From Pleurodeles waltl (taxonomy: Eukaryota; Chordata; Amphibia; Caudata; Salamandridae): a stretch of DNA of 64,000 nt. Made by a program: the position numbers and the translations under genes. Positions 11,944 through 23,525 of this stretch are shown here, piece after piece; position 1 is the first letter of the stretch, and each line of letters begins with the position of its first letter. Under the pieces are notes generated by a model. That model worked only from the letters and a program-made list of their open reading frames with translations. It searched no databases and had not been told where the DNA came from. The stretch spans positions 1,576,448,049 through 1,576,512,048 of the forward strand of contig NC_090445.1 of assembly GCF_031143425.1 (NCBI RefSeq), written 5' to 3'.

Positions 11944-12037
11944 GTGGGCTTTAACCACACCCATCTCATGCACATCACTTTAACTCGTTTTTTGACTTGC
12001 CTTTCAAAAATCCCTTGATGTCATTGCTACATGCTTT
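11944..12037. repeat. Direct repeat, left copy
   Basis: About 94 bp beginning GTGGGCTTTAACCACACCC are repeated in the same orientation at 23,526-23,618 with roughly 15 differences. The two copies flank the tandem array and the L1 inserted in it. They may be parts of one older interspersed repeat. Confidence 0.7.
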
Positions 12038-12174
12038 ACATTTGTACCACCCTGGGACTGGTTTGTTACCTCCTTGGACACCGACCCAGTTACAGGGATA
12101 CTTACACGATTGCCGAAATGTTTTCTGTAAGCAAACTACTTTTTTATCTGCTCTCTCCCCTTCATGCTCTATGG

Positions 12175-12415
12175 CGCTATTAAATTTTACACAGCGCGGC
12201 AATGTTGGAGCACTTTGCATGACTACCGGTTACTTCTCATTGTTAACTTTGTTTTTCATTCATGCTCATGGCAGCCACACTTTGCATGACTACAAGTTAC
12301 TTCTCATTGTTTACTTTCTCATTTCTACTCCTGGCAGCAATGGCGCTTTCACTTTTTATACAGCACAATGGGAAGTATTGGAAAGCTTTGCATGACTCCC
12401 AGTTACTTCTCATTG
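12175..12415. repeat. Tandem repeat array of about 110 bp, left part
   Basis: The motif GCATGACTACCAGTTACTTC, or variants, recurs at 12,217, 12,284 and 12,390. The 67-bp spacing reflects an internal deletion and the other spacing is 106 bp. Each unit also carries a GGCGCTTTCAC...TTTTACACAGCGC block. The array breaks off at TTCTCATTG near 12,415, where L1-B begins. The rest of the array resumes at 22,646. Confidence 0.8.
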
Positions 12416-12949
12416 TTTTTTGTTGTTGTTGTTTTATTTGTGTTGTAATGTTTTATTATTAATAATAATACATTGCAATACAGCGTTAATAGACATAGGG
12501 TAGTAATTCCCGTACATTGAGGTCCGGAAGTCGCATGAACATCATCTTATGGGAAACTGGATAGACAAGATATGTTCAACGGTGTCTTCAAACAGTGACA
12601 AAAAAGATGAAAAGAGTAGGTAGTGGGAGTTGGGCCGGTTAATGGTAGTAATAGGAAAACAAGTGCTGCAGGAAGGGGTGGGGGAGGGGGGCATATAAGG
12701 GGTGTAGGCCTTAGGACAGTATGCTTTTAGAGTGGATATCATACAGTATGTTTGGGTCGCGGTCGGGAACACGCTCGCCTCTCATGGTTATTGAACCCCT
12801 GTGCGTTGCTTCCCCCGCCATTGAGGATCAGTGTGTTTGGAGGTTCAGCAGTACACTCACAAGCGGAATCTGTCCTGAAGCAGAACCTGTCATACAGGGC
12901 AAACTTGAAGGAGAGGGAAACAGTATTGTGGCTCTTGGTTGTCTCTGAA

Positions 12950-13440
12950 GAGATATTCACGAAGGTCTTTGTGGGAAAAGGTGGGACAACCTCATCTTGT
13001 TTGGTTTTTGAAGGAAAAGGGGGGGATAGAGGCAAAGAAAAAAGAAAAGGGGGAGACAAGGAGAAGAAAGATAAGAGGCAAGAGAGAAACAGAAAGAGAA
13101 GACGGGGGCTGGTGTCAGAGAGACAGGAGGGGGTAAAGTGGGGGGAAGAGGAGAGGGGGATGGGGGAGGGTGGGGGTGAGGAGGCCAGGTGGTTGATGAC
13201 AGCGTCCAAAGGGAATCAACACTAAGTAGATCCTAATAAGTCCACCTACTGGGTGAATGTAAGGTGGGAGGTAGAGAGAGGGAATGGGGGAAAGACGGAA
13301 GAAGCTGAAGAGGGCTCTCAGACAGGCAAAGAAACAGAAAAGACGGAGAGCAAAAGAGAAAAAAGAAAGGGAGAGAGGGATGTCGTAAGAAGAGAGGAGG
13401 GGCGCGTATGGGGGGGGGTGTATGGTGTGACAGGTTAACG
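12950..13440. repeat. Polypurine tract (plus strand) in the L1-B 3' region
   Basis: The plus strand is almost only A and G for several hundred bases, with G runs such as AAAAGGGGGGG. On the L1 coding strand this is a polypyrimidine tract after the ORF2 stop. Open frames here are low-complexity artefacts. Confidence 0.7.
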
Positions 13441-14690
13441 GAAGGCCGGTAGTGGCAATGGGGCGTCCGAAAGGAAGGGAGCCCATATTTGAGCAAAGAG
13501 GACAGCCTGGTCTTGGAGGTTATAAATGATTCATCGCCACCATCCATTCCTCAGGCGTTGGGTGGGGTAACAGATCTCCAGTGCCATAAGATACATATTT
13601 TTGCAGTTGCCAGGGCTGTATGTAGCAGCCGTCTCTGCTGTCGTGATAAGGCAGGGAGGGAGTCCATGTCGGTCAGCATGATAAGAGAGGGGGGTAAGGG
13701 GAGTGGGAGTGACATGGAGTCTGCCAGAGTGCGTCGAATGCCCCTCCATAAAGGCCGGACCAAAGGGCAACCACTGTGGACATGAAGCAAGTCACAGTGT
13801 TTTTCTATGCAGCGCCAGCAGTCTGAATGTGGAAGAAGGTCGATCTTGTGCAATTTCACCGGGGTCCAGTACCAATCGTGAAGTACCTTGAAGAGACAGA
13901 ATTTTAAGCGGGCTTCACGCGTGCCTCTATCCAGCGCATCCACCACGTCTGTCCAATCTTCCACAACAAAGACCCGTTGCAGGCGGGTTTGCCATTGTAA
14001 GCGCGATTTGTCCAGGACAGGTTGTGAGTATAGGTGGCTTGTAATAACCTCATACAGGCCAGCCATTACACCTTTGTGTTTTCCCCCATGTCTTCAGGTA
14101 AGCTATTACGGGTGAGGGTTGTAGCCCCCATCGGGTAATGTCAGTGTGCGGGCACAGACAGTGCTGGAGTTGTAGGTATCTCCATTTCTGTTTGGGATGA
14201 AGGTGGAATTCCTCCTGTAGCCTGATGAAGGGTTTAAGCTTGCCGTCCTCCAGTACCTGAGCTAGACCGTCGATGCCGGCTTTCTTCCCCTGTGGTCAGT
14301 TAAGAGCCGTTCCACCTATTCGCAGACTGTTATTGTGCCACAAGGGGGCCGGGGCGTGGAGGAAGGGGTGGACCCCCAGGAGACGGTGGACCCTCTGCCA
14401 TGCTGCGCGTGTCGTCTTTAGGATCAGATTCAAATCACTAGGGGATGATGGACTCATATGGTAGAGCCCGTCAAGGCCTCCACTGTGACAAAGCAGTTCC
14501 TTCTCCACATTTGCCCACTGTGGTGATTCTGCGGGGTCGGACAGGGTAGCGGCCAGTGGTGACAAGTGGAGGGCTAGAGCGTAATGCTCCACCGAGGGGA
14601 GCCCCATATCTCCATGGGATCTGCGTGACATTAGTTTGGCTGGGGGCACAGGGGTGCTAACGCGTCCCTCTATGATCATTTATTACACAA
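13440..14690 (-). pseudogene. L1-B ORF2 C-terminal half
   Basis: The 14,679-14,296 frame contains GDMGLPSVEHYALALHLSPL, the L1 segment after the RT. The 14,066-13,551 frame contains KFCLFKVLHDWYWTPVKLHK, then CWRCIEKHCDLLHVHSGCPL. The latter is the C-terminal knuckle, with C-x2-C and a later H and C. It ends with LHTALATAKICILWHWR, the usual C-terminal block. The two halves lie in different frames. The RT core that should precede this part is absent, and unrelated sequence begins near 14,690. Confidence 0.8.
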
Positions 14691-17270
14691 TAGGACTCGT
14701 TTTAGGCCAATGAATCTTTTGACCCAGTTGAGAGACACCTTAGAACGAGATAACTAATCAATATGTCAATCAATACGTCAATAATGTCATCAATATTTAT
14801 TACCACAATGCATTTTACTTTAGTCGAAGACATTAATCAATTCAAACACCACCATGACTTTGCAGTCAGGAAAAACCACACCAGTTTAGTAGAATTGTAT
14901 GATGTTTATTCCCTATTTGATTACAATTCTAACAGTAGATACGTTAATCTCAAAACCAAGAAACAAAACAGCATAGTCACGATATGGCAACTCTGATAAG
15001 ATTTCATTAAGGCAAGAATCGCGAACATCAGAACATAACACGGCGTGTACATAGATCAATTTTAGCAGAGTGTCATCAGTGCGTCAGTTCAACAAAACAT
15101 AGATTCAGTCATTTGTCTATTTGCGTCAATTTTAGTGAACACCTGTCATAACCACTGATTAGCATTGGCATGTTGGGCTTCATGCAAAACAATTTAGAAC
15201 ACCAATTTGGAAAACATCTAAACTATGGTCCCTGTCAAAAGTAAGCAGTTGATACCTAGAAAGGAAAAGCAAACAGACAAATCACAATTTCATTGTCATA
15301 GTTACCCTCCAAGGTTTATGTCAGCACTCAGGTTTCAGTCTTCGTCTTCAGGACATCAGTCAAATCGCCATTAGTCAAAATTAAGCTCTGGGGCAAAAGG
15401 GGCCACTTCCCTCATAAGGAGGTAAAGTGTAAAATGGGCAATCTAAGAAAAGGATGGTTTAAGTAAAACCAAAGTAAGTCACCAAACAGAGTGACAAAGT
15501 TTCTGGATAAAATCAATAGCATTCCCTAACCCACCTAAATGGCTCCCCGTGTCATGGGGTTTTATCCCTTTTCGTTGTACATTCCCCTAAAATTTCATTG
15601 GTCTATGGTTATACCCCACTATCTTTACCCAGTTAGAAAACAGATTATGTCATTAATCTTTCACCCCATATTAGTGTACAGACATTTTATTGGTCCATAT
15701 GATTGATGTCTTCAGAGGTAGCACGTCCGGTATGATTTTATCCTTCTGTAATTCTTTGCACATCTTTTGGTCAGTAGCTCCATTGTCTTCACCGGTTTAA
15801 ACGACCTTGTACATTACATTAATCTACACTGTTGCATTTTGACTAACATTTCCTGCAAGCAATGTGAATTTCATGAGAACGGATCTACTATGGTTACATT
15901 CAGCTTCTAGTTTGAAGAAAACAAGGGGTCATGTCCTTTTGCGAGCCAGCACACTGCACGCTAGGAAAAATACAATTTAATATGAGAGCCAGGCAGCTAA
16001 GCTTCGGCTCATGCTAACTTAAGGCCTACAAAGTTTATCAGCACAATTTCAATAACATAGTCATTAATAATTAGTATAAAGCAAAATTCATTACTATAGT
16101 TTCTATGCGGCATTATCACACATTAATTCATAAACATTCATGTTAATATAGATTATATAAGTTACGCTCTCTCAGGGGCATTTTGCAAAGCACTCTAACT
16201 TCAAGCATGACCAATTTTGATTCTTTTATGGACTTTTGATCATTTCTAATACCAAATTTTTTACTTTATATACCTTAAACCATTTTTTGCATATACATAA
16301 CTTACCATTATTTGTTTTATTATGAACAGTGTCCTTGGAATGCCTTTCCCAAGGGGCCTGATCTCGAATTGAGGGTGGTAAACCTGACTTCATGCACTTT
16401 TTACTATGACCCATCACACAGTTATTTCACATGTGCACCTCTGTAACCACTATTTGTGTACCTTTGGTGTTTTAACCTTTCTTTCTTCTAGGGCGACCTT
16501 CTTTTGACTCAACCAGTTTGCTTGACGTAAGTGACTGTTCTGTACTCCTAGAATTAGGTTTCTTTGTTATCTTTTGATTTGATTGATTTTTTCGTACTAT
16601 TTGGAGAAGGAGTATTTATGTTTGGTCCTGATGAAGCGTCAATGGATCCTGTTGGACCGAAAGACGTGAAACATGTTGACCCTAGTTTCGAGGTACCTTA
16701 ATTGCTGTAGTCCTCTGCAGTTTTTGCTCTTTGAAAGTAATTGAGCATTATAACTCAATTTGTGACTTTCATGTTCGTTTTTAATCTTGGTCTTCATTCC
16801 CTGTTTGAACTGATTAAAATTATGATGGACTTTTGGGATGAATAACCAATTTTAATTTCCATATGTTTTTGTTCTCTCCACCAGTGCCGGTGCCTGAATG
16901 CAGGCACTTTTTAGTTTGAACCTACCAGCCACTATAAAATTAACACAACCAAGAGCCCCCGTTCAGGGAGCCCGTCAGGTGTTGCAGCGCCGGCCTGGCG
17001 TGGAGCATTCCCATTGATGGTGCCAGTCATCCATTGTGATCCTTGAGGGTTCTTGCTCCTGAGACATCAGGTCTCCTAGAATGTTAGTATAGTTTGGAAC
17101 AGTGTACCTTTTGTTTATATTACTTACTGTGGGAGACTGTACACTGGACCAGATAAACCTCCCTGTCCCCCCCCAGTATTTAGATTTATGTACAGCAGTC
17201 TGCTGTGGGAACTTTTATATTTCAGTCGCAAGGACTATCTTCCTTTGTGACTAGTGTTTTGTTGAGATCT
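14690..17270. other. AT-rich sequence interrupting L1-B ORF2
   Basis: About 2.6 kb separates the two halves of the L1-B ORF2 and replaces the RT core. No open frame of note is present. The segment at 15,540-16,200 is AT-rich with no recognised feature. At 16,624-16,681 there is a hammerhead-like motif of the kind known from Penelope-like elements, so part of the insert may be a Penelope-type fragment. I could not identify insertion duplications at either boundary. Confidence 0.5.
16624..16681 (+). ncRNA. Hammerhead-ribozyme-like motif
   Basis: All the conserved core elements are present in order. Stem I strand GGTC is at 16,624-16,627 and core CTGATGA at 16,628-16,634. Stem II GCGTC (16,636-16,640) pairs with GACGT (16,663-16,667), including one G-U pair and one unpaired A. 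Core GAAA is at 16,668-16,671. A minimal stem III lies inside the palindrome ACATGT (16,671-16,676), U is at the cleavage position 16,677, and the stem I return strand GACC is at 16,678-16,681. Very short palindromic stem III hammerheads are known from Penelope-like retroelements and may work as dimers. Activity is untested. Confidence 0.6.
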
Positions 17271-17369
17271 CTAAATATGGACGATTTCCAGGGCCTCAGC
17301 TATGATGACGAGATGGTGTCAGCAATTCTGCAGACACCGTCGATCCTTAATAGTGATGGGTCAGCCCCA

Positions 17370-18870
17370 TCAGGCAGCCTTAAATCGGACTGGGATAAAC
17401 TCCCCTGCCCATTTATAGAATTCCACAGGGGATCCATCTTCTCCGGGTGACTTGTGATAGGGGAGATCGGAGACAACCTGCAGGAGTTTATGCCGCATGA
17501 TGTCCCCCTCCAGTAATTTGTGACCCTCATCAGAGAGTGAGGGCAAAGTAATATTGTTGAGAAAGGCATCTATCTGGGCAGGAGAGGACTGAGATTCTGG
17601 AGCGTAGAGGCATCGGTAAAAGGTTGCAAATTCATCGACTATCTCCTGCGGGTGTGTGAGTGTCTCCCCCGTACAAGCCTTGACAGCCAGTATAGCTAGG
17701 GTCGCCACTCTTTGGCGGAGTTGTGCTGCTAACAAGCAGCCAGCCTTCTCCCCCTGCTCGTAGTGTTACCCCTGCAAGCGCTGCAGCGCATATTCGGCCT
17801 GAGAAGTGAAGAGTTTGTTTATCGCCAAACGTTTACTCTCCAGTCGTCAACGGGTGGAGAGGGAGGGTTGGTCCATATATTGTCGCGTCAGGTGTCTGAT
17901 GTCAGTTTCCAGGGTCATTCGTCATGCCTTCCTGTCCTTGTTTGCCAGCGCGGTGCCGCGCATCATGTGGCCTCGTATAGTCACCTTGGCCGCCGCCCAG
18001 GTGACCCTCTTGGATTCCACTGAGCCGAAATTGTCTCGGATGTAGGTGGATGCGTGCGCTTGCAGTTGTTCCTTCCCTTGAGGGGTTCAGTAGCATTGGA
18101 CAGCAAATCGCCAAGGCTTGCAGTCCGGGGACACCAGGCCCAGCTGGATGGCCAGAAGAATCGGGGAGTGGTCTGACAAACCTCCATCCAGTATGCGAGC
18201 ATCCAGTGTGTGTGCCACAATGCTGTGTGAGATAAGAAAATAATCCAAGTGGGATTGAGTACCTTGGACTGAGGACATAAAGGTATATTCCCTATCAGCC
18301 GGGTGTGTCAGCCTACAGAAGTCTACCAGACCATTGCCCTGCATTACATCGGACTGCAGGGCCCTGTCACGGTTATTAGTTATGTCCAGAGGTCCAGTCC
18401 TATCCAGTATTGTGTCTCTAGCCAGGTTCCAGTCTCCCCGGATTATGTATCGGGTAGCCCCTACTTCCGTCAAAAGGCGGTTGATGCATAAAAAGAACTG
18501 TCTTTTTTAACCGAGTGTGGGGTAGACGGAACCCAAACAGAGCAAAAAGCCTCCTAATTTCAGTTTGGCGAACACGTATCGTCCCTCCCGGTCAACCCAT
18601 GATTTGGTGACAGTGAGAGGTAGGCTTTTCCATAGTAAGATCGCGACACCGCACTTTCGTGGAACGCTGCCCTCTGAGTCCTGCGAGGAGGGGCTACAAC
18701 TAGACAACACTGTCCCCACCCAGTCCCGCCGCAGTTTGTCAGATTTGATCCTGTTCAGGAATGTCTCTTGGAGAGGAGCCACACCTGTCTGTTTAGTGTT
18801 GAGGTATGAGAGTAGTTTTTCCGTTTAATGAAATGGGTGAGGCCATTAACATTTCAAGAAATGACCCATA
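17370..18870 (-). pseudogene. L1-B ORF2 N-terminal half: endonuclease and start of RT
   Basis: The reading opens near 18,865 with an NVNGLTHFIKRK block whose preceding tryptophan codon is now a stop. LQETF, VGTVLSSCS and DREGRYVFAKL follow. The 18,473-18,087 frame has GDWN, LDYFLISHS and GLSDHSPI, which are the endonuclease metal-binding and catalytic blocks. The 17,735-17,370 frame runs through the linker to KSPGEDGSPVEFYKWAGEF, the entry to the RT domain, and stops just before the catalytic core. The endonuclease would nick T-rich target sites. Several frame changes are present. Confidence 0.8.
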
Positions 18871-19440
18871 ACGGTGTGGGTGGGGAGGACGGATGCCCAG
18901 CCATGAGGGAGGACTAGAGGGTGCAGCGAGGGTGGGTGATGTTGGGGAACGAGGCAAGTGTGTGGGGGAGGATAGAGTTCTATGTGATAGAAAGCCGAAA
19001 AGGCTACAGGTGGGGTATATGTACGGTGTGGCGGAGGAGGGAGGGTGAAGCGTCCAAGGGGTTCCGACTGCCGAGAAAGGGGGGGGGTTGACGCAGAGGA
19101 GTGGGAAGGGTGGGAAGGGAGAGGGGTGCATAGAAGAAAGAAGAGGGGGCTGGGCTAGAAAGAGAAAAGGAACGGGATATAGAAAGACACCAGAAGGGAA
19201 GGGAGCAAGAAGGTGAGAGGAGGAAGGGGGAAACCAGGAAGGAAAGAAGGAGAGGAATGAGAGAAAAGAGAAAGAGAGGGAAGAGAAGGAAGGAAAAGAA
19301 AAAGAAGAAAAGGTTTGGAAGAAGGGTGACTAATCTAAGAGAACTGGGATAGCAAAACAGGTCTCAGCTCAGGGAGAGACAGAGAAGAAAAGGAGGAAGG
19401 AGGGGAGGGGGGTTAGGAGGAGAGGGAGGGAGCAGAGCAA
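18870..19440. repeat. Polypurine tract (plus strand) between L1-B ORF1 and ORF2
   Basis: A second long A/G-rich tract on the plus strand, densest at 19,080-19,440, lies in the unusually long spacer between ORF1 and ORF2. It resembles the tract in the L1-B 3' region. Confidence 0.65.
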
Positions 19441-20359
19441 AAGCCCCACAAGTCCTAAACTGTAATCTGCGGGTCTAAGCCTGAACCCAAGGAGCCCCAG
19501 CGCCTGGCCTACGGGCCCCCAGCTGGGAGGTGGGACGCAGCGCAGAGCCATCTCTGCCCAGTGATGTAAACATCCCATGACCGTGGAGCTGGAATAACTC
19601 AGTATATTAGCACCTGATAGGGACCAGAGCAGCGCAGTGCCACGGGAGGGCCAGCATGTCGGAGAGTGCCACGGCAAGAGCAGCAGGCCGCCCATAAGTA
19701 GGGTGGGAGCCAAGTGGGGGGAGGGATCGGAGACTGTTGTAATGGCATTGCTGCTGCATGCGTACTGAAGGGGGGCAGGGGAGGGAAGAGCGGGCGGGGA
19801 GAGGAGATGAAAGAAGTGCAAAGTGTGACCAAGTAAATATTGTAACATTATAACAGAGATGCAGGAAGGAATCAAGCAATTAAACAATTATCATCGGAGT
19901 ATAGGCAAACAGACTAACTGTGGGGTTACCTGGGTCAAAAGGCATGCAAGGTCCAGGGCACCAACAGTCCCGACGGGAGCTGAACACCCTTATGAACTTA
20001 GTTGGTATCCCTATTAAACCTGTTTGAGATCATCACAGTACAACGAAACAACCAGCACAATGCAGTGATATGGATAAATACTTATCCAGCCAATGGAGTG
20101 GTGGGAGGTTGATTGGCCCGAGTCTGGGGGCCTAGGACCACCAGCCTCTCGACTTCTTGGAGCCCAGTGGGAAGTTGCGAGTTCAGGTGGGTTCCCCGGG
20201 AGGCTTCGGGGGAAGCAAGACTTGTCCCTGTCTGCTACTTGCATGTGGATGGCCACCGCGTGCAGCACTTGTACCCTGTCATCATGGCTGTTCATAAGTC
20301 TTTCCAGATCTCGTCCCCTGGGATGGAAGTCTATAGGGTGTCAGTCTGACCCGACCCTC

Positions 20360-21264
20360 CTAGGACGAGGCTTTGGGCAGAGCATTCAGGCTCGTTGCAG
20401 GTGGATCCCGAGGTGGAGTCGGAGTGGAAGTGTCCATAGGTATGAGGCCGTCCAGAAAAGAGCGTAGGTCCTCCGGGTCATAGAAGTCTTTAGACACACC
20501 ATTTTTCGTAATCCACATTTTCGCTGGTTCGAACAGGACATATTTCACCTCTATCTGGCGTAACCTGGGTCGAAGGGCCAGGAATGCCCTCCTGCGCTCA
20601 CTTGTTTCTTTGGAGAAGTCTGCTGATATCTGGATCTCCTGTCCGTCCATCTGGCAAGGCCCGTGTGTGCGGGCTCTCTGAATGAGTTGGTGGGCCTGCG
20701 TGTGACGGAGGAGGAAGGCTATGATCGGTCGGGGCAGGTGGCCACATCGGATCTCTTGGGGCCTAGTCTGTGTGCTCTTTGAAACTCCAAGGGAGGGTCG
20801 AAGGTTATGCCAGTGAGCTTGGGCAACGTCTCCCGCAAGAACGAGTGGATATCCATGCCCTCAATGGATTCAGGGAACCCAAGGAATCGGGCGTTGTCTC
20901 TCCGGCTCCTGTCTTCTAGGTCTATCATCTTGCTGCTAAGATATAGGAGTTCCTGGTCCCGATCCTGGGAGGAAGCGACGTGGGCTTCTACCGTTGTCAC
21001 CCGTTGTTCCAGTCCCGTCACTCGGGACTGGAAGCCTGCAATGTCTAGACGTATGGATGTTGTTTCTGCTGTCAATGAGGCCATAGCATTGTCCATCCCT
21101 TCCAGTCTGTGACCCACAGCTGAGATCTCCTGGAGGATGCGGTCCCTGGTGGACTTCTGTGCTGAGTCTGTCATGGGGCGGTGCCGGGCGGCCTGCTGCG
21201 CCACCGGGGCAGAGGGTGGCACCTTTGAGTGAAGTAAGGCTTCAGAAAAAAGCAACTGTCTCAC
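20360..21264 (-). pseudogene. L1-B ORF1 (RNA-binding protein), nearly intact
   Basis: The 21,264-20,719 frame begins near MTDSAQKSTRDRILQEI. A coiled coil follows (heptads through AGFQSRVTGLEQRVTTVEAH), then LSSKMIDLEDRSRRDNARFL and GFPESIEGMDIHSFLRETLP, the family's RNA-recognition entry. It ends in FQRAHRLGPK. A frame change near 20,719 leads to the 20,650-20,360 frame. That frame contains DGQEIQISADFSKETSERRR and EVKYVLFEPAKMWI, the C-terminal domain. One frameshift separates the two parts, so it is the least damaged coding region of this L1. Confidence 0.8.
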
Positions 21265-22645
21265 CGGTTTGCCTGAGTTTTTGGTCGATGACCTGGCATC
21301 TCTGGCCCTGCCGGACAGCCCAAGTGCAGTGTTGTGAGGAGGTAGAGGCTCGGGTGCTCATCTCTTAAAGCTGGAGTTGATCAGAATCTTCGGGCCGTGA
21401 TGAACCAGCGATATGAAGGAGGGGAGGGGGGGTCTCGGCCCTCTCAGCAGGGTGCCTGGTGAGTAGCGTAGGCTGGGTGAAGCCCACGGCACAGCCCGTG
21501 CCCAAAGAGAGAGGGAGGTTTCAGCCCGAAGATAAGTAGGTGTCTGTCTGTTGGGGGTGGGACTGTAAGGGGAACCCCTTTCTCAGGGATTTGAACGCCC
21601 TGTACGGAGGACAGCACTTGCTTCACAATACGTCGTAGGCTGTTTCTTGGCAGCTGCTGTTCTCCTCTCCGCCCTTTATGCTCGTGAGGGGTAGGGTTTC
21701 CGATGAGTCTGGTGGGCCCCTGAGGTATCTGCGCAGTAGGCTGGAGGGCGAGGGGTTAGGGAACCGGAGTCCGGTGTCACCAGTGTGTCGCCATAGCAAT
21801 TATGCCAGCCTTCGCCTGTGTTCGCCGGTAAGGAGTATCAAGGGAGCAACCCAGAGTAGGGCTCTGTTCTGGCTAGGACGTAGGTTTCCGCCCTTCACCC
21901 CTCTTCGCAGTGTCCAACGTTTTTGGGGTCTGCTTTATCGAGGCATCTTGGTCACCACGAGTATCAGGCGGGAGCACCCCCTGTGGTCGGGGTGCAGATC
22001 TTGGTCGGGCGGGTCTCCCCCAATAGGAGGATGCCCGGAGTGCTCAGCTGCCACCTCCTTTCTTTGCCCCCGGTTGAGCTGGTGTGGCGCAGGTAAGTCC
22101 AGAGGCCCCCGTTGCAAAAGGGAGAGATCTCCTTCAGTGGGGCGGGGGGAAGTTAAGTGAGGTGACGCCCCAAGCAGTGGGTCAACTCTCCTCCAAGCTC
22201 CCGGTGCAGCGCTCATCGGTCGTGGAGTTGCCCAGCGTCAGCTCCGTTCCGATTCCACCAAAGGCGGCGCCAGATTGAGGAAAGAAGGAAACACGGGAGG
22301 CTGCCGCTTCGGGCTCCGCTGCAGGCCGCACCCGAGCAGTACTGATTAGCAGGGGGGCTGCAGGTGGTCCGGCTCCGTCCCAATCCCACTCATGGGTGGC
22401 GCCAGGCTCAGGAGATACAGGAGGCCACGGCTTAAGGCTCCGCCACAAGCTGCACCTCAGCAGCACCGATTTGCAGGGGGCCACAACTCGACCACGTGCA
22501 GGGATCATCCCCCCGCACTGGCACCGGTCTTCAAATGGGAGGCTCCATGCCCCCGCAGCATCTCCACCTCCGGCCCGAGGCCCGCTGCCTTGCGGAGCCC
22601 TTCCCTCATGCGGCCATCAGCTCTCGTGACCAGACCACGCCCCCT
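21265..22645 (-). promoter_or_regulatory. Presumed L1-B 5' leader region
   Basis: A GC-rich stretch upstream of ORF1 on the minus strand extends to the junction with the tandem array at 22,646. L1 leaders normally carry an internal promoter. Here the role is inferred from position and base composition only; I recognise no specific site. Confidence 0.45.
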
Positions 22646-23085
22646 GTTTATTTGGTTTTGTATTCACACTCATAGCAGCCATGGCGCTTTCAAGCTTTAC
22701 ACAGCGCAAACTTCATTGGCAGCATTGCAGTGCTTTGCATGACTATCAGTTACTTCTCATTGTTTACTTTTTCATTCCCGCTCATGGAGGCCATGGTGCT
22801 TTTACGTTTTACATGGCACAATCAGTAGTATTGGAGCGCTTTGCATGACTACCAGTTACTTCTCATTGATTATTTTGTTTTTCATTCACGCTCATGGTGG
22901 CCATAGTGCTTTCACGTTATACACAGCGCAAGCTTGATCAGCAGTATTGGAGCGCTTTGCATGACTACCATTTACTTCTCATTGTTTACTTTGTTTTTCA
23001 TTTGCGCTCATGGCGGCCAAAGAGCTTTCACGTTTTACACAGCGTAGTGGGCAGTATTGGAGCGCTTCGCATAACTAAGAGTTAT
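22646..23085. repeat. Tandem repeat array of about 110 bp, right part
   Basis: The GCATGACTACCAGTTACTTC motif recurs at 22,737, 22,843, 22,959 and, in a mutated form, at 23,069. Spacings are 106, 116 and 110 bp. Each unit includes a CTCATGGCGGCCATGGCGC-type block. The first bases (TGTTTATTTGGTTTTGTATTC) continue the unit broken off at 12,415, so both parts were one array before L1-B inserted. Confidence 0.8.
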
Positions 23086-23525
23086 TTCACATTCTTTCTT
23101 AGTTACCTCATAGTTACAGAGAGGACAGTGCATCCCATTTGCTAACGGCATACAAAATGGCAGTGTAAAGCTTGTTTAACTATAGTTATGCACTTTAATT
23201 TTCTTCATCATTGTATAGTGCGATGTGTACCCTATCCGTGATAGTTCTTGTTTCACTGTTTCTCATTAAAGGTTTCCTTTTGTCACGCATGGTCATGCAG
23301 AGCTGCTTGTTGACTCCTTAAGCTTCGCTATCGTGATATTGCTTGGATAGAGATGCAGAGTAATACTTTAAGCGCGGACAAGCACAGATCTGGTAAACTG
23401 ATGTAGACCCTATTCTTCACTTTCGAGCTTCCCAGTTCCATGCATGAGAAGCTCATCCAGTTACATTTGTAGGTTGGGCATAGCTGCGGGCAAGCACTAC
23501 TTTTCCCACCTGTTGTAATCCATTA

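Larger units (their letters stand above)
12416..22645 (-). mobile_element. L1-clade LINE inserted in a tandem repeat array (L1-B)
   Basis: On the minus strand the order is a GC-rich leader (22,645-21,265), ORF1 (about 21,264-20,360), a long spacer with a pyrimidine tract, ORF2 N-terminal half (18,870-17,370), foreign sequence (about 17,270-14,690), ORF2 C-terminal half (14,690-13,440), and a pyrimidine-rich 3' region ending in T-rich plus-strand sequence near 12,415 (a decayed poly(A) tail). The flanks on both sides are parts of one tandem-repeat unit, which defines the insertion point well. The RT core is missing, so this copy cannot move. Confidence 0.8.

Noticed and set aside
12752..13225. 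157-codon plus-strand frame rich in Lys, Glu, Arg and Gly
   Set aside because: It is the polypurine tract of the L1-B 3' region read as protein.
14210..14250. CTGATGAAGGG as another hammerhead core
   Set aside because: No GAAA core or pairing stems follow, and it lies inside L1 coding sequence.
22646..23085. CRISPR-like array
   Set aside because: The units are head-to-tail satellites with no unique spacers, in a eukaryotic setting without cas genes.
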